Source: Ruminococcaceae bacterium UBA5413
GTDB taxonomy: Bacteria; Bacillota; Clostridia; Oscillospirales; Acutalibacteraceae
Direction: 5' to 3'
Assembly: GCA_002409585.1 (NCBI GenBank)
Contig: DHNP01000015.1
Location: 1 to 20,111 of the forward strand
DNA length: 20,111 nt
A model generated the notes under the pieces. That model made no database searches. It saw only the letters and a program-made list of their open reading frames with translations, and had not been told where the DNA came from. The position numbers and the translations under genes are program-made. The stretch's first letter is position 1; each line of letters starts with the position of its first letter. Shown in pieces: positions 8,166 to 15,703 of this stretch.

Positions 8166-9569
8166 ATGAAACAATATTACCTTGCGGTCGATATAGGGGC
8201 TTCAAGCGGCAGGCACATTATCGGCAGTGTTAAAAACGGCAGGATAATATTAGAGGAAATTTACCGGTTTAAAAATTATCTTGTAAAAAAAGACGGCCAT
8301 CTCTGCTGGGACATAGACCGCCTTTTTAAGGAAATTATAACAGGAATGCGCCGCTGCGCCGAAATCGGCAGGATCCCGTCGTGCATGGGAATTGACACAT
8401 GGGGAGTAGACTTTGTACTTTTAGATAAAAACAGCCGGATAATCGGCGACACTGTTTCTTACCGTGACTCACGCACTAACGGTATTGCGCAGGAAGTGGA
8501 ACGGCTTATCCCGCAGAAAGAACTGTACAAAAAGACCGGTATCCAGGCGCAGTGCTTTAATACGATTAACCAGCTTTATGCCGTTAAATCCGAACACCCC
8601 GAGCAGATAAACCAGGCTGAACATTTCCTTATGATACCTGAATATTTGAACTATTTGCTTACGGGAAACAAAAAAAATGAGTATACTAATTCAACTACTA
8701 CGCAGCTTGTAAATGCAAAAACAAAAACGTGGGACCCGGACCTTATCAGCCTGCTCGGCATTAAACCTTCGGCTTTCGGGGAAATTCACCTGCCGGGAAC
8801 ATTTGTGGGCAATTTAACAAAGGATATACAAACGCGCGTCGGGTTTAACTGCGAGGTTGTCCTTCCGGCTACGCATGACACCGGCTCTGCCGTGATGGCT
8901 GTTCCCGCGGAAGAAGGTGAGGACTGCATTTATTTAAGTTCGGGGACATGGTCGCTTATAGGCACAGAGCGGGTTAATGCCGACTGCAGTGAAAAAAGCC
9001 GCCTCTATAATTTTACCAATGAGGGCGGGTACGGCTACAGGTTCCGCCATTTGAAAAATATAATGGGGCTTTGGATTATTCAGACGGCGCGTAAAGAAAT
9101 AGCTTCAGGCAGCAGCTTTGACGGGATTTGTGCGATGGCAAAGGCATGCGGTGACTTTCCGTCAAGAGTAGACGTAAACGACGCGTCATTTTTATCGCCT
9201 GACAACATGACTGCGGCGGTTAAAAATTATTGCGGTGAAAACGGCCTTAGGGTCCCTGAAACGGCGGGGGAAGTATTCTCATGCATTTACCACAGCCTTG
9301 CGCAAAGCTATAAATCGGCTGCCGCGGAAATTGAGGAGGTCACTGGAAAGAGTTATCCGGTTATACGTATTGTCGGCGGGGGAGTAAAGGATGCTTACCT
9401 TAATGCCATCACCGCGGAATATACCGGAAAAACCATTTTAGCGGGCCCGGTGGAGGCTACGGCAATAGGTAACCTTATGGCACAGATGTTAAAAGATAAT
9501 GTGTTCAATGACTTAACGCAGGCACGTATGGCAGTTGCCAATTCATTTGAAATTAAAAAATATATATAA
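8166..9569 (+). CDS. rhaB: Rhamnulokinase
   Basis: This FGGY-family carbohydrate kinase phosphorylates L-rhamnulose to L-rhamnulose 1-phosphate with ATP in the cytoplasm. The N-terminal phosphate-binding motif is DIGASSGR (9-16), the form characteristic of rhamnulokinases. GIDTWGVDFVLLD (about 77) carries the catalytic-site Asp region. SSGTWSLIG (about 258) and the C-terminal GGGVKDAYLN...AGPVEATAIGNLM block (about 404-438) complete the nucleotide-binding fold. Length 467 is close to the family norm of 470-490. GGAGTG precedes ATG 8166. It is followed after 15 bases by rhaA, giving a two-gene catabolic unit. No aldolase gene follows. Confidence 0.94.
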   Translation: MKQYYLAVDIGASSGRHIIGSVKNGRIILEEIYRFKNYLVKKDGHLCWDIDRLFKEIITGMRRCAEIGRIPSCMGIDTWGVDFVLLDKNSRIIGDTVSYRDSRTNGIAQEVERLIPQKELYKKTGIQAQCFNTINQLYAVKSEHPEQINQAEHFLMIPEYLNYLLTGNKKNEYTNSTTTQLVNAKTKTWDPDLISLLGIKPSAFGEIHLPGTFVGNLTKDIQTRVGFNCEVVLPATHDTGSAVMAVPAEEGEDCIYLSSGTWSLIGTERVNADCSEKSRLYNFTNEGGYGYRFRHLKNIMGLWIIQTARKEIASGSSFDGICAMAKACGDFPSRVDVNDASFLSPDNMTAAVKNYCGENGLRVPETAGEVFSCIYHSLAQSYKSAAAEIEEVTGKSYPVIRIVGGGVKDAYLNAITAEYTGKTILAGPVEATAIGNLMAQMLKDNVFNDLTQARMAVANSFEIKKYI

Positions 9570-9584
9570 AATGGGGTGCTTATA

Positions 9585-10832
9585 ATGGTCAAAGAAAGAT
9601 ACTTGCAGGCAAAAAAAATATATGCCGATATCGGGGTTGACACTGACGAGGCAATTAAAAGGCTTGAAAAGGTTAAGATTTCGATACACTGTTGGCAGGG
9701 CGACGATATAGGCGGCTTCGAAGGCTTCGGAGGTGCCTCCGGGGGGATAGCCGTTACCGGCAACTACCGCGGAAAGGCGCGTACCCCTGAAGAGCTTATG
9801 GCGGATATTGATGAAGTCTTAAAGCTGGTTCCGGGCAAACATAAAATTAATTTACATTCCATATATGCCGTAACAAACGGCGAAAAAGTGGAAAGAAATA
9901 AATTAAAACCGGAACATTTTAAAAAGTGGGTGGAGTTCGCCAAGGAGCGCGGCCTCGGTTTAGACTTTAACCCGACTCTCTTTTCACACCCGATGGTTGT
10001 GGACGGGCTGACCCTGTCGCATCCAGACAAAAAGGTAAGGGATTTTTGGATTGAGCACTGCAAGTGCTGCCGTAAAATCGCAGAGTACTTCGGCCGGGAG
10101 TTAGGCCAGCCGTCGCTCTGCAATATATGGATTCCTGACGGATATAAAAACATACCGGCCGACAGGCTTGGCCCGCGCCGCAGGTTAAAAGAATCGCTTG
10201 ACGAAATCTTTTCACAGCCGGTAGACAAAAGATATGTAACAGACAGCGTGGAATCTAAATTTTTCGGAATGGGTGTGGAGTCTTACACCGTCGGTTCACA
10301 CGAATTTTATATGAATTATGCCGCAAAAAATAATCTGATGTATCTGCTTGACATGGGCCACTTTCACCCGTCGGAAACAGTTTCAGATAAAATCTCGTCA
10401 ATGCTTTTGTTTTCAGACAAGCTGGCTCTCCATGTGACCCACCCCGTGCATTGGGACAGCGACCATGTAGTGCTGTTCGACGATGAATTAAAAGAACTGT
10501 CAAAAGAAATCGTATGCTGCGGCGCTCTTGACCGCGTAATAATCGGTCTGGACTTTTTTGACGCGAGTATAAACCGTATTGCCGCGTGGGTAATAGGCAC
10601 AAGAAATATGCAGAAGGCATTACTTTACGCTTTGCTTATGCCAAACGATAAATTAAAGCAAATGCAGGATGAAGCGAACTTCGGCGATTTAATGGCCGCG
10701 AACGAAGAACTTAAGAGTTACCCGTTTTCAGATGTTTGGGACTATTTCTGCGAGTCCAACAACGTGCCAATCAGGGGCGGCTGGTTAGGCGAGGTAAAGC
10801 AATACGAAAAAGACGTTTTGTCAAAGAGATAA
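9585..10832 (+). CDS. rhaA: L-rhamnose isomerase
   Basis: The product converts L-rhamnose to L-rhamnulose using divalent metal ions. It is 415 aa, near the 419-424 aa of known RhaA proteins. The RhaA signature HCWQGDDIGGFEG begins near residue 36. Further conserved blocks are NLHSIYA, IWIPDGYKN, the metal site LDMGHFHPSE, LHVTHPVHWDSDHVVLFDDE and GLDFFDAS, which ends in INRIAAWVIGTRN. ATG 9585 is preferred to the in-frame GTG 9576, because that GTG overlaps the GGGGTG ribosome binding site. It is co-transcribed with rhaB. This is the true rhamnose isomerase and is unrelated in close sequence to the isomerase-family protein that begins the locus. Confidence 0.95.
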   Translation: MVKERYLQAKKIYADIGVDTDEAIKRLEKVKISIHCWQGDDIGGFEGFGGASGGIAVTGNYRGKARTPEELMADIDEVLKLVPGKHKINLHSIYAVTNGEKVERNKLKPEHFKKWVEFAKERGLGLDFNPTLFSHPMVVDGLTLSHPDKKVRDFWIEHCKCCRKIAEYFGRELGQPSLCNIWIPDGYKNIPADRLGPRRRLKESLDEIFSQPVDKRYVTDSVESKFFGMGVESYTVGSHEFYMNYAAKNNLMYLLDMGHFHPSETVSDKISSMLLFSDKLALHVTHPVHWDSDHVVLFDDELKELSKEIVCCGALDRVIIGLDFFDASINRIAAWVIGTRNMQKALLYALLMPNDKLKQMQDEANFGDLMAANEELKSYPFSDVWDYFCESNNVPIRGGWLGEVKQYEKDVLSKR

Positions 10833-10916
10833 CATATATAAGTAGGCGTATTTAAAATTTATTATATGATAGCTTCACATAAGTTACATAAAAGACTTAA
10901 AAACCAACGTGATATT

Positions 10917-10945
10917 TTTACGTCTTAATAAAAAATACGTATCAT
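10917..10945 (+). promoter_or_regulatory. Candidate promoter of the chemoreceptor gene
   Basis: TTTACG (10917-10922) and TATCAT (10940-10945) are separated by 17 bases, matching the sigma-A consensus at 4/6 and 5/6. An imperfect 12-bp dyad, AAGACTTAAAAA against TTTTTACGTCTT, overlaps the -35 and may be an operator or a weak end of the rhaA transcript; no T tract follows it. Confidence 0.45.
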
Positions 10946-10989
10946 TAAAATACATGTAAGGCGAATCTGTTCAGGAGGTTTTCTAAAAA

Positions 10990-12969
10990 ATGAAGGCTAA
11001 AAAAATAGGAACGAAAATTATTTTCGCGTCCCTGGGCTGTATTTTAGTTTCTGCCGTCATTTCACTTGTTGTAATGAACGCGGGCAGCAGCAGCATGGTT
11101 AATGAAATAATGCAGGATGATACGGAAACCTCCATGAACGCTTTAAAAAGTGAAGTAGCCGGTTTGAAAACAAATTCTTTAAAATTCGCAAAAAATTTTT
11201 CAAATGATGAAAGTATTAAAAAAGCCGTGGAAACAAAGGACAGGCTCGCAATTTTAAACGCGATTTATTATGCTAAAAGCGACTTGATGTCCGATACCGA
11301 GTTTATAACGGTAACAGACGAAAAGGGAACGGTTCTTGTCAGGACGAACAGCGACAAATACGGCGACTCAGCAGCAGGGAAGGAAAGCGTTAAGCAAGCG
11401 CTCAAAGGGACGTCCGCGCCGCAGATTGAGGCGGAGGACGGCATAAAACTCGCGGTTGTTTCAGCGTTTCCGGTTAAAAACGAAAGCGGCAAAATCACCG
11501 GCGTCATTTCTACAGGGTATAAACTTGACAGCACGGACTTTGCAGATAACCTTAAGGCAATGACAGGCATGCAGTACTCGGTATTTTTAAACAACAGGCA
11601 GATAGTAACGACAATCGTTAAAGACAACCGGCGCCTGTCCGGCAGTACGCTTGGCGGTGCTGCCGCCGAAGCTGTCTTAAAAGGGAAAAAGGCTTATTCA
11701 AGTGAAGAATGGATTGCAAATGACTGCTACTACACTATGTATGATCCTATATTGGATTCCAAGGGAAATGCCTTAGGAGCTTTTTTTACAGGAAAACCGA
11801 TTAATGCAATATTAAGCCTAAAGCGTGAAGTAACCCTTATTACGGCTCTGGTAGTACTTTTTATTGCCTTAATCTGCATTTTCATTTTTTACCGTTTTTC
11901 TAAAACCGTTATAAGCGGCCCTGTGGAAAAAATGTCCGAATTTGCGCAAAAGCTCGCTCGCGGGGACTTAAACGCAGAGTCCGCCGAAGCGCGCTCCAAC
12001 GACGAGATTGGCCGTCTTACGGCATCGCTCAAGTCAATGCAAAACAAACTGCGGATCTATATAAATGATATTTCATCACACCTTACGGCAATGTCGGGCG
12101 GTGATATGACGTCTGACATAGATATTGAGTACATAGGGGATTTTGCGCCTATCAAATCCGCGCTTATAAAAATATCATCGTCGCTAAACAGCACTATGCT
12201 TAAAATAAATATGGCTGCCGGGCAGGTAAACAGCAGCGCCGTAAGCGTATCTTCGGGCGCGCAGGAATTAGCGCAGGGCGCCGCTGAACAGGCCGATGCC
12301 GTTGAGCGGCTGTCCGCGCAGGTTAAGGACGTTTCACAAAAGGCCGACACTAACCGTGAAAACGTCAGAGTAATGGCCGGCACTATGAAAAAAGCCATGG
12401 CTGATGTTGATGTTTCACATAAAAAAGTAAGTGACCTTCGTTTTACTATGGACGAAATAAGTGAATCGTCAAACCAAATAAGGGAAATCATTAAAACAAT
12501 AGACGACATTGCTTTTCAAACAAATATCTTGGCACTTAATGCCGCCGTTGAGGCGGCAAGGGCCGGTGAAGCGGGCAAAGGCTTTGCGGTAGTAGCGGAT
12601 GAAGTAAGAAATCTTGCCGGTAAAACCGCAGCGGCGGCAAAAAGGACGGCGGGCCTGATACAGGCGTCTTTGGAAAAGGTAAATAAAGTCCTTGTGCTTT
12701 CTGATGAAACTGCCGAAACTTCGGACGCAGTTTATAATGAACTAAATGATATAGGCAAAAACATAGGCTCCATTGACAAGGACTCAACGGCGCAGGCAGC
12801 CGCTATCTCAAATATAACGCGTGGAGTGGAGCGGATTTTCGCTGTAGTGCAGTCTAACTCCTCAGCGGCTGAAGAAAGTGCTGCTGCAAGCGAAGAACTG
12901 TCAGGCCAGGCGGGTATTTTGAAGGATGCTGCGTGCGGGTTTAAGCTGAGGGACTCCGGTGCGGACTAA
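10990..12969 (+). CDS. Methyl-accepting chemotaxis protein with extracellular Cache-like sensor
   Basis: This 659-aa membrane chemoreceptor has classic layout. A first transmembrane helix (about 12-34) is followed by an extracellular sensor (about 35-277) that resembles a Cache domain, with TEFITVTDEKGTVLVRT and ITGVISTGYKLD strands. A second helix (about 281-302), a HAMP linker (about 303-357) and a long cytoplasmic signalling coil follow. The tip, EAARAGEAGKGFAVVADEVR with NLAGKT following, is the invariant CheW/CheA-contact hairpin. AGGAGG (10973-10978) serves ATG 10990, with somewhat long spacing. It lies 157 bases after rhaA in the same direction but with its own candidate promoter. Sensing of rhamnose or another sugar is possible from position only; the ligand cannot be read from sequence. 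No clear terminator follows, only an AT-rich hairpin region. Confidence 0.92.
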   Translation: MKAKKIGTKIIFASLGCILVSAVISLVVMNAGSSSMVNEIMQDDTETSMNALKSEVAGLKTNSLKFAKNFSNDESIKKAVETKDRLAILNAIYYAKSDLMSDTEFITVTDEKGTVLVRTNSDKYGDSAAGKESVKQALKGTSAPQIEAEDGIKLAVVSAFPVKNESGKITGVISTGYKLDSTDFADNLKAMTGMQYSVFLNNRQIVTTIVKDNRRLSGSTLGGAAAEAVLKGKKAYSSEEWIANDCYYTMYDPILDSKGNALGAFFTGKPINAILSLKREVTLITALVVLFIALICIFIFYRFSKTVISGPVEKMSEFAQKLARGDLNAESAEARSNDEIGRLTASLKSMQNKLRIYINDISSHLTAMSGGDMTSDIDIEYIGDFAPIKSALIKISSSLNSTMLKINMAAGQVNSSAVSVSSGAQELAQGAAEQADAVERLSAQVKDVSQKADTNRENVRVMAGTMKKAMADVDVSHKKVSDLRFTMDEISESSNQIREIIKTIDDIAFQTNILALNAAVEAARAGEAGKGFAVVADEVRNLAGKTAAAAKRTAGLIQASLEKVNKVLVLSDETAETSDAVYNELNDIGKNIGSIDKDSTAQAAAISNITRGVERIFAVVQSNSSAAEESAAASEELSGQAGILKDAACGFKLRDSGAD

Positions 12970-13081
12970 AGTTAACCTTGGTATATGGCCGTCCTTTTAT
13001 ATCTGCCGCATATATTTTATATAATGTGCTAAGGGGATGGCTTGCCGCTTCATTTTATATGTTATGGTAAGGACGCTGCGC

Positions 13082-14131
13082 TTATCCTATAAACTGCTGT
13101 GTCCAAATAAGTGAACCGCCGGAATTTTTAGCTATGCCTACGCCTATCTGGGTGTATGAGGAGCTAAGGATATTGGCCTTGTGCCCGGAAGAGTTCATCC
13201 ATGCCTGCATTACATCAGAGGGCGTCTGCTGGCCTTCGGCAATGTTTTCGCCTGCCGCGCTGTAACTAATGCCGAACTGTTTCATCATATCGAACGGGGA
13301 ACCGTATGTTGGTGAAGTATGGCTGAAATAATTAAGATTGGCCATATCCTCTGACTTCAGTGTAGCGGTTTTTGTAAGCTGGCTGTTTTTTGTAAGCGCT
13401 TTAAGCCCGCGCGATGTGCGTTCTTTGTTTACGAGGCTTATGACTTCATCCTGGTAAGCTGAAAAAGACGTGCCCGCCGCGGCTGAAGATGAGGCCGATG
13501 ACGATGAGCCTGAGGCCGAACCGCTGCTTGAAGTCGTTTTGCCTGTGGACGTACCGGTACCGCAGGAACCGTTTTTAATGCACTGCAAAAGGCTGTTCAG
13601 GCTGCTTTGGTCACACGTGCTGCCGCTGCAGCCGGACAAAGCCTGCAGGCATTCTAATGAAGCATTCGTGCAGTCTGAGTTTTTGCAGGCCGAGGTACCG
13701 CTGGAGCATGATGAGCCGTTGCTGCATGACGTGCCTTTTACACATGAGTAACCGCTGCAGTTGCTTTTGCTGTTTGTGCAGGTTGAAGCAGCGCTTACGG
13801 CAGTACCCTTTACACAGGAGGAGGCGGCTGTACAGTTTGCCTTGGAAGTGACGGCCGATGCCCCTTTCACACAGGCGGAAGCCGTACCGCAGTTAGACTT
13901 TGACGCACTTTTTGATGTGCCTGATACGGTTTTTGCAGCTGAAGTTTTGCTGCAGGCGGACGTGCCGGAGCAAAGAGCGGCGTAAGTGCATGATGACTTT
14001 GACTGTGAGCATGACTGCGATGTTTTCTGGCCGCATGCGGCAATGCTGCTTTTGGCGTAGCTGCTTACGTACAGGCCGCTTCCTCCGCAAAGAAGGAGAC
14101 TTAAAACAACAGCGATTATTTTTCTTTTCAT
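13082..14131 (-). CDS. Secreted Cys/Ser-rich protein with C-terminal CAP (SCP/YkwD) domain
   Basis: The 349-aa protein has a signal peptide of about 26 residues (MKRKIIAVVLSLLLCGGSG, then LYVSSYA). A low-complexity region (about 27-190) follows that is very rich in Cys, Ser, Thr, Ala, Gly and Asn. I count 21 cysteines after the signal peptide core, and CVKG occurs three times. A Ser/Gly/Ala linker with no Cys precedes the CAP domain (about 222-349). That domain retains the CAP residues H271 (FSHTSP), E295 (GENIAEG) and H317 (SSGHKANIL) and ends in WTQQFIG. AAAGGAAT precedes ATG. CAP proteins of bacteria are extracellular and of mostly unknown activity. The Cys-rich region suggests disulfide cross-links or metal binding at the cell surface; that is inference. 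It converges with the chemoreceptor gene. Confidence 0.88.
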   Translation of the reverse strand: MKRKIIAVVLSLLLCGGSGLYVSSYAKSSIAACGQKTSQSCSQSKSSCTYAALCSGTSACSKTSAAKTVSGTSKSASKSNCGTASACVKGASAVTSKANCTAASSCVKGTAVSAASTCTNSKSNCSGYSCVKGTSCSNGSSCSSGTSACKNSDCTNASLECLQALSGCSGSTCDQSSLNSLLQCIKNGSCGTGTSTGKTTSSSGSASGSSSSASSSAAAGTSFSAYQDEVISLVNKERTSRGLKALTKNSQLTKTATLKSEDMANLNYFSHTSPTYGSPFDMMKQFGISYSAAGENIAEGQQTPSDVMQAWMNSSGHKANILSSSYTQIGVGIAKNSGGSLIWTQQFIG

Positions 14132-14160
14132 ACTAATATTCCTTTCAATACATTATTATA

Positions 14161-14204
14161 TTACATATTTGTAATTTATTTATTGATTAGTTACAAAACT
14201 GTAA
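14161..14204 (-). promoter_or_regulatory. Pair of TTACA-N4-TGTAA dyads in the CAP gene leader
   Basis: TTACATATTTGTAA (14161-14174) and TTACAAAACTGTAA (14191-14204) have the same 5-4-5 palindromic architecture with identical arms. Their centres are 30 bp apart, close to three helical turns. Both lie between the predicted transcription start and the CAP gene start, where a bound repressor would block transcription. The regulator is not identifiable. Confidence 0.6.
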
Positions 14205-14217
14205 TATTTACGTTCTT

Positions 14218-14246
14218 ATTGTAACGCCCGATTTAACATTTTTCAA
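14218..14246 (-). promoter_or_regulatory. Sigma-A-type promoter of the CAP-domain gene
   Basis: Read on the - strand, TTGAAA (14246-14241) and TACAAT (14223-14218) are separated by exactly 17 bases, each 5/6 to consensus. The start site would be near 14211, giving an 80-base leader that contains the two dyads. Confidence 0.75.
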
Positions 14247-14335
14247 TATAAAGATTATGGCAGGCAGACTGTTATGTTAAGCCATAAGTTCAATAATCTG
14301 CATGTTTTATTACATAACGTGTGAAAAAACATGCG

Positions 14336-14382
14336 CAAAAAGTGAAACCCGCCGTGTTGCTTAAGCTTCACGGCGGTTTTTT
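14336..14382 (-). terminator. Terminator of the HAD phosphatase gene (possibly bidirectional)
   Basis: CCGCCGTG (14349-14356) and CACGGCGG (14369-14376) form a GC-rich stem with a 12-base loop. On the - strand it lies 45-80 bases after the HAD stop and is followed by TTTCACTTTTT. On the + strand it is followed by TTTTTTGTTTTT, so it could also stop + strand transcripts. Confidence 0.85.
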
Positions 14383-14426
14383 GTTTTTATGTATGTAACA
14401 TACGGCATGTACCGGTACAGGCGTTT

Positions 14427-15260
14427 TTACTGGGCGCAGAGCGCATATTTTTTTACCGCCAAGGCCACGCCGTCATTTTCGTTTGTTTCGGTAATTATAT
14501 CAGCGGCACGTTTCAGCTCAGGAGCGGCATTCCCCATCGCAACGGCAACTTTGGCAAAGCGGAACATATCAATATCGTTTTTTTCATCGCCAAAAACCAT
14601 GACGTGGTCCTTTCCTATTTTAAGATAATCACAGAGATGCTTTAACCCGCTGCCTTTGTTGGCGGTTTCGGCATTTATCTCGACATCCATTTTATTGGCG
14701 GAAGTTATTGAGCATCCGCTTACCGTACTTACTTTTCGTATTATTTCTTCGCGCACGTCTTTTTCAGGAAGATATGGAATACAGATTTTTTCAACTCCTG
14801 TGCCGTTATTAGAAACAAAATCCCTTAAGCTGTCGACAAAAACCTGCTTTTCCACTCTGTAATAATAAAAGAGCTGTGACTTGTCGTAGCCGGGCAGACG
14901 CTCTATGGCGCCGCTTTCGGACTGGGAGTTCCCGTTGGCAAAGACTTCTGTTATCGTATTGTAACATGAAAGGATATCTAATAGCTGGAGGGCGGTTTTT
15001 GTACTAAGCAGATTAGAATATATTATAGAATTATTTTTAATATCGACAACTGAAGCCCCGTTTGACGTGACTGCATAATCTATACACTTTAAACCCGCTA
15101 TGCGTTCCGGTATCATATGAAATGTCCGGCCTGTAGCAGGCACCACATATATACCTTTTTCAGCGGCGGACTCAAACGCCGCTACCGTTGTGTCTGACAC
15201 CGTTTTATCTTCTTTAAGTGTTGTTCCGTCCAAGTCGGCGGCTATAAGTTTAATATTCAA
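14427..15260 (-). CDS. Cof-type HAD-superfamily phosphatase
   Basis: The 277-aa cytosolic hydrolase belongs to the HAD IIB (Cof/YbiV-like) group, which dephosphorylates sugar phosphates and related metabolites. Motif I is DLDGTTL with nucleophile D9 and D11; motif II is the Thr of ATGRT (T43); motif III is K202; motif IV is GDEKNDIDM (224-232). The region between about 80 and 190 is the C2 cap that sets specificity. The start is a TTG at 15260: a TGA stop lies in frame only two codons upstream, no ATG or GTG gives the conserved N-terminus, and AAAGGAAG lies about 10-15 bases ahead. It has its own GC-rich terminator. Substrate cannot be predicted. Confidence 0.9.
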   Translation of the reverse strand: MNIKLIAADLDGTTLKEDKTVSDTTVAAFESAAEKGIYVVPATGRTFHMIPERIAGLKCIDYAVTSNGASVVDIKNNSIIYSNLLSTKTALQLLDILSCYNTITEVFANGNSQSESGAIERLPGYDKSQLFYYYRVEKQVFVDSLRDFVSNNGTGVEKICIPYLPEKDVREEIIRKVSTVSGCSITSANKMDVEINAETANKGSGLKHLCDYLKIGKDHVMVFGDEKNDIDMFRFAKVAVAMGNAAPELKRAADIITETNENDGVALAVKKYALCAQ

Positions 15261-15295
15261 TTCTCACGCACTTCCTTTAAAGCAGTTTATGATTT

Positions 15296-15337
15296 TTGCT
15301 GCAGATAAAACAACAGAAGCCGCCGCATCTGCGGCAA
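15296..15337 (-). other. Hairpin in the HAD gene leader
   Basis: TTGCTGCAGAT (15296-15306) and ATCTGCGGCAA (15327-15337) are complementary except for one position. A competing short stem GCCGC-ATCT-GCGGC sits within the right half. It lies just upstream of the HAD ribosome binding site and may affect its expression. The rest of 15338-15511 has no gene that I can support; it includes two related copies of TGTAACGCATTATTA-like sequence (15349-15363, 15385-15398). Confidence 0.35.
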
Positions 15338-15511
15338 CAAATATGGATGTAACGCATTATTATGAATATTATGATAACATTATTGTACGCATTAATAAGC
15401 GCCCATAAGAATAATCTTGTGCCTGCGGTCACTGCAAAACGCCATACGGCTGCTAAAGGACGTTTTTATAAAGTCATATATTTTTAATATTGGGGTGCCT
15501 TTAAAAAGTGA

Positions 15512-15540
15512 TTGACAGCAGCGGCATAAGATGGTACAGT
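15512..15540 (+). promoter_or_regulatory. Promoter of the methyltransferase gene with overlapping dyad
   Basis: A perfect TTGACA (15512-15517) is followed after 17 bases by TACAGT (15535-15540). The -10 is overlapped by the palindrome ACAGTT-T-AACTGT (15536-15548), a likely operator. The transcript would start near 15547 and have a leader of about 157 bases. Confidence 0.7.
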
Positions 15541-15560
15541 TTAACTGTTGATTTTGCATG

Positions 15561-15680
15561 CTGCCGCAAGGCCGCACTAAAGTCAAGGTAAAGAAGGAGA
15601 AAAACTGCCGCCACGTTAGCGAACGCTAACTAATCGGAACGGCGTAAAGCTTTAAGCGGCTGTACCTGCGGCAGGTTTAT
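15561..15680 (+). promoter_or_regulatory. Structured leader of the methyltransferase mRNA
   Basis: CTGCCGC (15605-15611) can pair with GCGGCAG (15668-15674), enclosing a strong hairpin GTTAGC-GAAC-GCTAAC (15615-15630) and a small AAAGCTTT dyad (15646-15653). A second CTGCCGC (15561-15567) could compete for the same GCGGCAG. The hairpin is also a near-perfect 16-bp DNA palindrome and could instead be an operator. No terminator tail is visible. Confidence 0.4.
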
Positions 15681-15703
15681 GCCGGATAAAGGGGAATGTA
15701 TAA

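Noticed and set aside
13470..13985. Several + strand ORFs opposite the CAP gene
   Set aside because: They are antisense shadows of the repetitive Cys/Ser-rich coding region, with no start signals of their own.
15392..15586. 64-aa - strand ORF between the HAD and methyltransferase genes
   Set aside because: It crosses the methyltransferase promoter, has no ribosome binding site, and has an unconvincing composition.
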